DNA of 20,610 nt, taken from Leishmania donovani (Eukaryota; Euglenozoa; Kinetoplastea; Trypanosomatida; Trypanosomatidae). Below are positions 1-6,419 of the stretch, piece after piece. Both the position numbers and the translations under genes were made by a program. The notes below the pieces were generated by a model, which did not search any database, was not told the DNA's origin, and saw nothing but the letters and a program-made list of their open reading frames with translations. Each line of letters begins with the position of its first letter. Within the stretch, counting starts at the first letter, position 1. The stretch is from positions 324,984 to 345,593 of the forward strand of contig NC_018249.1 in the NCBI RefSeq assembly GCF_000227135.1. Reading direction: 5' to 3'.

Positions 1-236
1 ATATACGTGCGTCCAGGCGGACTCGTTCGCAGGGGCCGCAGTAACCGCACACGAGCCGAAAAGAGCTAAGGGCCTACTTGAAAGGCGCCACATCAACCAA
101 GCCGCCTCTCATGTTTGGCTGTGTACAGGAGAGGTGACGGATATAGAAGAGACGCAAGCAGAATACAGATAAAGGCGAGCCACGGGAGGAGCGCAACACC
201 GCCGAAGCGGTGTGGAGTCCCGGTGACTTGACAGGC
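1..236 (+). other. 5' flank and leader of the first gene
   Basis: There is no coding region here on either strand that I would support. The frame of the downstream gene is closed by a TAG at 144-146 and has no ATG before 237. No long polypyrimidine tract is visible, so the spliced-leader acceptor for gene 1 may lie upstream of the window or use one of the weak AGs here. A short upstream ORF of eight codons runs from an ATG at 111 to a TGA at 135-137. It would matter only if the acceptor lies before 111. Confidence 0.5.
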
Positions 237-2354
237 ATGAGCACCTCCCGAAAGCGGTACAGGCCCCTGGACTCCGCCGAGGAACGTGCAGTCACCGTCC
301 ATGAGCGCTTGCAGCTTCTGCCGCTGGAGAATGAGCAGTCGTACTGCTTCAGCTGGCCGGAGGCGCCGCTCACGCAGTGGCTGCAGGACGACGTGCCCTA
401 CGCCTCTCTCTACCAGCTCTATGCAAATACTGGTGGTGGTGTCGGCGGAGGTGGTGTCTCCTCTCACACGATGCGCAGCCAAGGTAGCGGGCTTGGTGAC
501 GCGGGCGTGGCTTCTGCAGCACTCGCTCTCCCCAAAGGTAAGAGCAAGCTCGTTGCGTCGTCGTCCGCTGGACGACGCGACGCACTCGTTCTGAGCTCAC
601 CAACAGGCATGACGAACTTTGCGGCGCCTCATCATCCGCGGAGTGTCGAGGTGCCGCCGGTATTCACCTTGGACGACTTCGAGCCGGCTCCAGCACAGCG
701 CGCGCCGCCTTTGAGAGCCAGCGGCGGCGAAGGAGCCGCGAGCGGTGCGCAGTACGGTGGTGCTGGCGTGCAGCACCTTCTGAATCGCGTGCGAGACGCC
801 GTGCGGCACGAATCCATAGTCACCGCATCGGCCGTCAAGTCAGAGGGCCTTGACGCCAAGGATGGGGCATCGCCATCGACAGTGCCGTCGCCATCGATTG
901 TCGTCCAATCGGATGCCGCTGAACGTGCCATACCTCATCCCCTCGCTCCTCCGCGACCGCAGAGCATCAGAGAGGACTCTATCTTTTCTCTGTCGGCGAC
1001 TCAGCTGGCCGACTTGGTGGCGGCAGGTGTGCCAGCGCTGCACGCATCGGCGGCCCGAGTCGACGCGCAGGGGCCATCGCAGCGCGCCCAGGCCCCGTAC
1101 ACCTCCGTGGCTACCTCAGCCGAAGACCCGCCAAGCGGTGAGGCGGGCACTGCTCCCATGCATACAAGGTACGCTTGCAGCGGCCACGGTCGACAACGAG
1201 GTGTCGGACTCGCCGAGCCAGCACGGCGTGAAATCGAGCACGAGATAGTGGGCCTCGAGTGGCGCACATGGTCCCAGTCGCAGCGCACAGCTGCAGCGCT
1301 GCAGCGTATCCTCTCCCTCGAAGCCGCCGTGCCCTTTGAAAGCAGCGGCGACGCACGACGCGATGCTTGGCGTGCCACCGTCTACCGCTTGTGGCTGCAG
1401 TGGCGCCAACAACGACTGCCACCGACACCGGAGAGGACAGCGTCTGACAAGTCTGCCGCATCCAGCACAAGAGCGGATACTCTTGGGCACGGCTTCAGTG
1501 GCGCCAGCGCGGTGCCGTCAGTGTCCAACTCTTCGTGTGACCTCGCCGCATCTGTGTCGCCTTCACCTGCGGCTGTCGCGCTTGCTTTCCCAAAAGGCGC
1601 CCTTGTGCCGTCACATCATCAGCCGCACCTTCCCTGGGGTGCGCCTCTCCTCGCCGGGGCGTACCTCTACTGCACTAGCAATGACTACTTCATCAGCCTT
1701 CCCTCGCCCACCACCAGTGCCACCGGGAGCGCCGGCAAAGGCGGCGGCAGCAACAGCGGCGGATCGCCAATGAACGTCACTACCACAGCGTCGATGTGGC
1801 CTGCCATGTCGCGCCGGCGCGGCACGTACAGCTTTCTGCGTTGGAAGGTGGAGTTGTATGAGGCACAGCTGTCCCGAACAACAGCCGCCGCCGACGATGA
1901 CGAGGAAAACGACGATGAAGGCAACGAGGCGGTGGAGAGGGATAAGACCAAGGGCGTCGACGTCCGCGATCGCGGCAGCAACGGCAGTGCGACTGCTGCA
2001 AAGGTGCGCAGGTATTCGAAAGGCCCCTTGGGAGGGGCAGAGACCGACGCTCCTGCGTCGACGCATCGCTCTCGCCGCGGCGAGGATGACCACGATGGGT
2101 ACGCAACCACTATCAGCCATTTCACAGGGCGTAAAGCCGCAACAGCCACAGTGGCGTCTTCCGCAGGCCACGCCGCCATCAACGGCGTCATGAGTGTCTC
2201 GCACATGAAGGCGTTGCTGCATACGACGGTGCTGACGCAGCCGTTGACGGAGCTGGAGATGGATGACGAACCGACGACAGTGATGGAGCGGTTGGCCTGC
2301 ACTGACCTGCGGCGCGATACGGATGCGTGGCGTGTGTGGTTGTCAAGGGTGTGA
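237..2354 (+). CDS. Conserved-type hypothetical protein, low complexity, 705 aa
   Basis: I do not recognise a family. The open frame can be read from a GTG at 210, but the first ATG is at 237 and is the likely start; an in-frame stop at 144 closes the frame upstream. The N-terminus (about residues 1-65) looks globular and carries a basic patch RKRYR at 5-9 that could be a nuclear localisation signal. Long Ser/Ala/Gly/Pro-rich stretches follow. A helical, charged block at about 329-393 contains WRTWSQSQR and YRLWLQWRQQR. A Trp-containing stretch with YSFLRWKVELYEAQL lies near 530-545, followed by an acidic run (D553 to about D569) and an ordered C-terminus ending WRVWLSRV. There are no membrane segments or catalytic motifs. 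The ordered islands in a disordered matrix suggest a trypanosomatid-restricted scaffold or regulatory protein, but this is inference. The gene itself is well supported by its length and GC-rich third positions. Confidence 0.85.
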   Translation: MSTSRKRYRPLDSAEERAVTVHERLQLLPLENEQSYCFSWPEAPLTQWLQDDVPYASLYQLYANTGGGVGGGGVSSHTMRSQGSGLGDAGVASAALALPKGKSKLVASSSAGRRDALVLSSPTGMTNFAAPHHPRSVEVPPVFTLDDFEPAPAQRAPPLRASGGEGAASGAQYGGAGVQHLLNRVRDAVRHESIVTASAVKSEGLDAKDGASPSTVPSPSIVVQSDAAERAIPHPLAPPRPQSIREDSIFSLSATQLADLVAAGVPALHASAARVDAQGPSQRAQAPYTSVATSAEDPPSGEAGTAPMHTRYACSGHGRQRGVGLAEPARREIEHEIVGLEWRTWSQSQRTAAALQRILSLEAAVPFESSGDARRDAWRATVYRLWLQWRQQRLPPTPERTASDKSAASSTRADTLGHGFSGASAVPSVSNSSCDLAASVSPSPAAVALAFPKGALVPSHHQPHLPWGAPLLAGAYLYCTSNDYFISLPSPTTSATGSAGKGGGSNSGGSPMNVTTTASMWPAMSRRRGTYSFLRWKVELYEAQLSRTTAAADDDEENDDEGNEAVERDKTKGVDVRDRGSNGSATAAKVRRYSKGPLGGAETDAPASTHRSRRGEDDHDGYATTISHFTGRKAATATVASSAGHAAINGVMSVSHMKALLHTTVLTQPLTELEMDDEPTTVMERLACTDLRRDTDAWRVWLSRV
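553..584 (+). repeat. Near-perfect inverted repeat inside the first CDS
   Basis: Arms 554-560 and 578-584 pair over 7 bp. Arms 561-566 and 570-575 pair over 6 bp. The loop is GCT and there is a 2-nt bulge (576-577) on the 3' side. The segment lies over codons 106-116 of the first gene, which encode an Ser/Ala/Arg/Asp stretch. It may simply follow from repeated CGT/CGA-type codons. Confidence 0.4.
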
Positions 2355-2716
2355 AAAGGCTACCCGAGTTGCTGACGCCAAGAGGGAGGGATAGAGAGGC
2401 ATGGAAAAGGTGCACATCAGTGTGGGCAGGGGAGGGCGGCGGGACGCGGCAGCTCTTGGACGGCTTTCCTCTAGATTCTGTACGTCGCGCATGACGGAAC
2501 AGCCGCAGGTGTGTAGCGATGCCGGGCTACACAGTCACTGAACTTGCTTTTTTGTTGTTGTCATCGGTTCTCTACCCAGGCAAGTGAGGGAAAGGAGGAG
2601 TCTGGATGAACACACCACTCCCCTCCCCCCACCCTCCTCCCCAACACACAAATGTTGCGTGAAGGAGAGCGTCGCGCTGAAGCAACTCGGTTCCGTGTGA
2701 AGCTTTCAGCGAAGAT

Positions 2717-2759
2717 GAGGATGAGAAAAGCCAACTTGTGCGGTAACCCTCTCATCCTC
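2717..2759 (+). repeat. Inverted repeat, 10-bp stem
   Basis: GAGGATGAGA at 2717-2726 is perfectly complementary to TCTCATCCTC at 2750-2759, with a 23-nt loop. It lies in the presumed 3' UTR of the first gene and is followed at once by a palindrome at 2761-2772. Confidence 0.55.
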
Positions 2760-2760
2760 C

Positions 2761-2772
2761 GCACACGTGTGC
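2761..2772 (+). repeat. 12-bp perfect palindrome
   Basis: GCACACGTGTGC is its own reverse complement. It sits one base after the 10-bp stem at 2717-2759. It could be part of a structured RNA or a DNA site; nothing here tells which. Confidence 0.5.
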
Positions 2773-2803
2773 GCATGGACGATGAGGACATTAGCCCCAA
2801 TGC

Positions 2804-2825
2804 CCCTGCTCTTCGGCGAGCAGGG
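2804..2825 (+). repeat. Hairpin, 8-bp GC-rich stem
   Basis: CCCTGCTC at 2804-2811 pairs perfectly with GAGCAGGG at 2818-2825 across the six-base loop TTCGGC. The stem is stable and compact, the best single RNA hairpin seen in the non-coding DNA of this window. Confidence 0.55.
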
Positions 2826-2862
2826 TGGCGGGGAGCGGTGCTGCCTGCATGCGCGGTGCGTT

Positions 2863-2889
2863 CCTTGCCAAACACACACATTTGCAAGG
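2863..2889 (+). repeat. Inverted repeat, 6-bp stem
   Basis: CCTTGC at 2863-2868 pairs with GCAAGG at 2884-2889 across a 15-nt CA-rich loop. It is weak alone and is listed because it is the fourth inverted repeat within 175 nt. Confidence 0.35.
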
Positions 2890-3060
2890 GTGCTTGCCAT
2901 GCTTGCTTCGTTGCGTCATTGTCTTGCCTTTCTTCTCGCGCTTTTCATCGCTCCGCCCTCTCCTATCATGAACGTCTCTTCTACCTCTGCATCACCGATC
3001 CAACACCATCACATCCATCCAACATCCATCCAACAACGACATATACCGCTCGGGGCTCAG

Positions 3061-3093
3061 TTGTGTCTCCTCCTCTCTGTTGCTGTGTGCTAG
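3061..3093 (+). promoter_or_regulatory. Predicted spliced-leader acceptor for gene 2
   Basis: A pyrimidine-rich tract (about 3061-3090) is followed by its first AG at 3092-3093. No ATG occurs between this AG and the start at 3489, so any acceptor here gives a clean leader of about 395 nt. A second tract at 3130-3180 could serve as an alternative. Use of the first AG after a polypyrimidine tract is the established trans-splicing rule in trypanosomatids; the exact site is inferred. Confidence 0.5.
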
Positions 3094-3488
3094 TGCGGTT
3101 GTACTCTTCACAAACCACACACCACACACCTCCTCTTCTTTGGATTCTCTCTCTGCCTGTGCGTCTGTCCCCGTGCTGGAGCCGTGAGTAAGCGCGTGCA
3201 CGCATTCACTGCCTTCCCAACTTCTCCTGGACGCGCACACACACATAAACCGCTGCTCCTTGTCGGCTATTCCTCGCCCACACCCTCCAGAGGGAACACT
3301 CCTGTGCGTTGCCGGCTAACGCACACGCCAAAGCATACACACACACACCTCCACGAGAAGACGCGAGGACGAACAGGTACCCAGGCGCGCCGACGAGAAG
3401 AGTCACGCGCCGTGACGAAGCCGAAAAAAAAAAACAAAGGCACGACAGGTAAGAAAACACTAACACCTTCAGAAAAAGCGACATCGTC

Positions 3489-3857
3489 ATGTCGTCTGCG
3501 AGCAAGGCGTCGGGTGGAAAGTGGGTGAGCCCCCGCGTGCTGCAGTACAAGCAGCAGCAGGGCCCCACCACTGGCCCGGCGTCTGGTAACGGCGGCGCTG
3601 GCAGCAAGATCATGGAGGACAAGGCCATCGCTGCGGCCCGCATTAAGGATAGTCAGAGCAGCCCAGCACCGGAGGTGGAGGTAGCGGAGTCGAAGTTCTT
3701 CGAAGTGCAAGAGGCGACGGATGCTCTGAGCAACCTCGCGCACAACGCCGAATCGACGACCTACGAGCTGTGCGGGAAGCCAGTGGTGAAGCCGCACCAG
3801 AGCGCTGAGGAGTTCCACAAGATGATCATGGAGCAGGTCCAGAAGCAGGTGAAGTAG
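3489..3857 (+). CDS. Small hypothetical protein, 122 aa
   Basis: I do not recognise the family. The ATG at 3489 is the first ATG after a 518-nt stretch with none, which strongly supports the start. The protein begins with MSSASKASGGKWVSPRVLQY, a basic and aromatic stretch. A Gln/Gly/Ser-rich linker (about 20-40) follows. The second half is mostly polar and helical, with ESKFFEVQEATDALSNLAHN at about 66-85, and it ends in a Lys-rich helix (EFHKMIMEQVQKQVK). There is no signal peptide, membrane span or cysteine pair, so a soluble protein or a subunit of a larger complex is likely. The codons are strongly GC-biased at third positions, unlike the flanking DNA. It could be a small structural subunit (flagellar, ribosomal or mitochondrial); the sequence does not decide. 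Confidence 0.85.
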   Translation: MSSASKASGGKWVSPRVLQYKQQQGPTTGPASGNGGAGSKIMEDKAIAAARIKDSQSSPAPEVEVAESKFFEVQEATDALSNLAHNAESTTYELCGKPVVKPHQSAEEFHKMIMEQVQKQVK

Positions 3858-4113
3858 AGAGGCGGCGTGCACCGCTGACGACACCAAGCGATACGTCTTC
3901 GTGCTCATCTATTTTATTCTTTCTCTCCCTTTCTCTGTGTGTCGCCGGCTGCACGTCGCACACCTTCACAGAGACAGGCGCGCTCTACATGCTGACGTAC
4001 TCGCCCATGCCGCTGAGCATTGCACACGTGCTAGTCACAGGCCGTGGGTGCTCAAGAGAGTCGCTGTCGATCTGTTTTCTTTTTGAATCATGGGATGCAC
4101 GCCGACCTTCTTA

Positions 4114-4132
4114 GTGTGTGTGTGTGTGTGTG
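4114..4132 (+). repeat. (GT)n microsatellite
   Basis: Nine and a half uninterrupted GT units lie in the presumed 3' UTR of the 122-aa protein gene. Such tracts are common between trypanosomatid genes and likely to vary in length between strains. Confidence 0.9.
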
Positions 4133-5180
4133 CATTTTTCTGGATGTGTTGTGTAGGCAAAGAGGGCGTCAGCGGGTGCGTGTGTGTGGGTCGACGTCAT
4201 GCTTGCTGAAAAAAGAATAGAAAGGACGTATGCAGCGATTTACTGGTAGTGCTGGTGCTGGTTGCTCTCCCATGGCTTCCCCGTTGCCGTCCGGTTTTTG
4301 TGCGCGTATCTACGCCGATGTGCACATGTGCGCTCTGTGGTGTTCTCTGCCTCTTCCTTCTGTATTGCCTCACTGTTTATCTGTTGTGTGTCGTCGCTGT
4401 CTTCTCTTCTTTTTCTGTGTTTTTTTTTTTAATTTGGCGCGGTGTCGGCGCAGCGTGTGATGCGTGCGCATGATCGTGTGTACACGCACGCGAGAGTGCG
4501 TGTGGCAGTGACGGTGATCGGGGCGATATGTCTGGTGTGTATGGGTGCGTGAGTAGCTGTTGTGCGCCCCGCTATGTTGTTGCTATTTCTCTCTCTCGTG
4601 TTTGGCCAGGCGTCTCTCTAACCTCGTCCTTTGATCTGAAAAAGAAATGAAAGGCGAGCAAACAGCGAGCAACAGGTAACCCGAGGGGAAGGGTGAGGAG
4701 TGCGTGTAAGCAGTCAGAGAAAGAGCGGGTGGTGGTGATGCGGTACACAATCCCTATCCGAGCCCTTCTATGAGTTCTGGCGCATGCGTTCGTGAGTTTG
4801 TCCCCCTCAGCGCTCGACCACGGCCGGCCCTAACCCTCCTCCCGCTGCGATGGACTGAAAAAGGTAGAAGAACGGAAGCCCGACCGATGGTGGCCCGGGA
4901 GCCGGTATACCTTGCCGGTGCATCATCCAGTACGCTTGTCCATCGTTCGTCTTGCAGAAGCACCGGTCAGTGCCCACCTCCATCTTCCCTCGATCTCCTC
5001 CTTCGTTTTCACATGCACGTCTCCCGCCGATGTGATCGGCCACTTGCCAAGGAAGAGTATACACGGTGCCCTGCGCACACCCGTACATCGACAAGCGCAC
5101 GACGCGTTGCAGCGTCGAACGCCTATCCTGGCGTCTTTTCCACTCCGACAAGGACGTCCATGGCTTAGCGAGGAGGCCGC

Positions 5181-5205
5181 CATTCTTATCTAAATACTTC
5201 TTCAG
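5181..5205 (+). promoter_or_regulatory. Predicted spliced-leader acceptor for the small gene 3
   Basis: A pyrimidine-rich run with an embedded CTAAAT (branch-site-like) ends in TTCAG, AG at 5204-5205. From there to the ATG at 5300 there is no other ATG. A second tract ending at AG 5282-5283 is an alternative that would leave a leader of about 16 nt. Confidence 0.45.
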
Positions 5206-5299
5206 CCTGCACGGGGTGGGGTGGAAAATCGACGTCTAGCGCTCCGTCATTCCACCAACCCCCTCTCACAACATCTTCTCAAGCGACCTCAGCGAGAAG

Positions 5300-5488
5300 A
5301 TGCTGCGCGCGGTGGGCGGGCTCGCTGCGGCGGCTGCAGTCGGCGCAGCAGCCTACACCACCTATCAGCAAGGGAATGAGCGACTGGTGCAGGAGCAGAT
5401 AAGGCTGCTGATGACGAAGGAGAGAGAAGAGAAAGGAAGGGAAGAGAAACACGGGTGCAGTGGAAAAGAGGCTGCTGGCCCCCTCTGA
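5300..5488 (+). CDS. Possible small single-span membrane protein, 62 aa
   Basis: This small ORF starts with MLRAVGGLAAAAAVGAAAYT, an uncharged Ala/Gly-rich segment that could cross a membrane after a single Arg. A charged helix follows, with Glu, Gln, Arg and Lys (about 24-50), and a short tail. This topology (N-terminal span, charged helix behind it) is typical of small mitochondrial inner-membrane proteins such as respiratory-complex subunits or assembly factors. Support comes from two acceptor-like sites just upstream, from the ATG being the first after each of them, and from GC-rich third positions in the first 40 codons. Against it, the last 20 residues are purine-rich low complexity and may reflect UTR-like sequence or an altered C-terminus. 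I cannot name a family. PET117-type assembly factors share the topology, but no diagnostic residues are visible. Confidence 0.5.
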   Translation: MLRAVGGLAAAAAVGAAAYTTYQQGNERLVQEQIRLLMTKEREEKGREEKHGCSGKEAAGPL

Positions 5489-6419
5489 CGCACGCCAGCT
5501 CTCCATCTCTCCGCTTTTCTTGCGCACAGGCTTGCCCTTCACCCCCTACCTCCACCCTTCTTTGTGAGACAAGCAAGCAAAGAAGCCAAAACACGGAACG
5601 TGGCGCGAGGCCGATGATACGTGAAGGAATGCGGGGAAGAAGGGCGTGTGCGTCCAACTTAACCCTCTCTCTCCGTCGCAAGGCCAGAAGGTGGTGGGCG
5701 AGGCTGCATGGACGGGCACAGCTCACTCTTGGTATACAGTGCACCTACACACCGACCCCCCCCCCTGCTCCTCCTCCCGCCACGAGTTGTCGTAGCCTCT
5801 CGCTTGCCGCTGCTGTCGGTGTGTGCAGAAGCCCGCGAGAGAGAGAGTCGTGCGAATCATGTCTCACGAGCTACAACTGTCCGCATCTTCTCTCTTCCAT
5901 ACCACCATACCGCTTTCGGCTTCTCTCCTCGCTCACCACACCACACCCTCCCACTTTCTCCACGCCTCTGCACTGCAGAGAGCGAAGAAGACGCGACGCG
6001 TGAAGGCAGTTCTTGTCGGCAAGGAGAACGACACACATATACGCACGCTTGTGAGAGCGAGAGACGCTGCCAGCAGCAGGTGTATACATCGGCACGCTTC
6101 CGCACACGCACGTGTAAGCGTGCTATGAGGGTGTGTGTGCTGTTGTCGTAGCTGCTCTCTCCGTTCTCGCCGCAAGTCTCTTTCTCTCTGTCGGCCTGTC
6201 TGGGTGTCTTATTGCTCGTCTCATGCGTGAAACCAGCGTTGATAAGCCCCAGGTAGTCGTCCCTTTCTTTGCTTCCACTCCAACCATCCGCATACAATCT
6301 GACAACGCCCCGCATCCGCGCGTGCGCCGCGACGTCTCCGCTGCTACCACGATCACCTATAACAAACGCCTGGCAACAGACAGAGCGGAATACGAAAGGA
6401 ACGACAAGCACGAGCGGCG
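5489..6419 (+). other. Intergenic: 3' UTR of gene 3 and 5' leader of the IQUB-like gene
   Basis: The DNA is pyrimidine-rich with short C runs (for example near 5755-5780) and CT-rich segments. The ORFs that cross it consist of Ser/Pro/Arg/His low complexity and shift frame with the tracts, so none is supported. The 3' part holds the acceptor region for the IQUB-like gene and an ATG-free leader from 6226 to 6419. Confidence 0.6.
6179..6236 (+). promoter_or_regulatory. Predicted spliced-leader acceptor for the IQUB-like gene
   Basis: A pyrimidine-rich tract at about 6179-6222 is followed by an AG at 6235-6236. This cut removes an ATG at 6223 and leaves a leader of about 183 nt with no ATG before 6420. 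Use of an earlier AG at about 6175 would retain the 6223 ATG, whose ORF ends exactly over the IQUB start (6421-6423). Confidence 0.5.

Larger units (their letters stand above)
2355..3488 (+). other. Intergenic: 3' UTR of gene 1, splice signals and 5' leader of gene 2
   Basis: This 1.1-kb stretch has no gene I would support. The proximal part (2355-2640) is mixed sequence with C-rich runs. The segment 2711-2890 holds several short inverted repeats, listed separately. From about 2920 the sequence becomes pyrimidine-rich, and 2971-3488 contains no ATG at all. An 11-A run occurs at 3424-3434. In this gene arrangement the poly(A) site of gene 1 would lie a few hundred bases before the acceptor for gene 2, but no specific signal marks it. 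Confidence 0.6.
3858..5299 (+). other. Intergenic: 3' UTR of gene 2 and 5' leader of the small gene 3
   Basis: This 1.4-kb stretch begins with T-, TG- and GT-rich sequence, including a (GT)n tract at 4114-4132 and an 11-T run at 4420-4430. The segment from about 4750 to 5190 has a different, less repetitive texture and contains a fairly coding-like ORF on the minus strand (4807-5151), discussed under findings. The last ~140 nt before 5300 contain no ATG. No tRNA or recognisable mobile element was seen. Confidence 0.55.

Noticed and set aside
210..236. Nine-residue N-terminal extension of gene 1 from a GTG
   Set aside because: GTG is not an accepted nuclear start in trypanosomatids; the first ATG is 237.
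1611..2302. Two minus-strand ORFs of about 200 aa across gene 1
   Set aside because: They are shadows of the + strand gene in GC-rich DNA, with Ser/Ala/Arg-rich composition.
2652..3191. 179-aa ORF on the + strand after gene 1
   Set aside because: Its second half is a translated polypyrimidine tract and it spans the acceptor of the next gene; codon composition is not gene-like.
4770..5193. Plus-strand ORFs in the segment 4770-5193
   Set aside because: One lacks an ATG (starts at a TTG), third positions are not GC-rich, and no domain is visible.
5300..5488. Naming the 62-aa protein as the PET117 assembly factor
   Set aside because: Only topology and a charged helix agree; no diagnostic residues can be seen.
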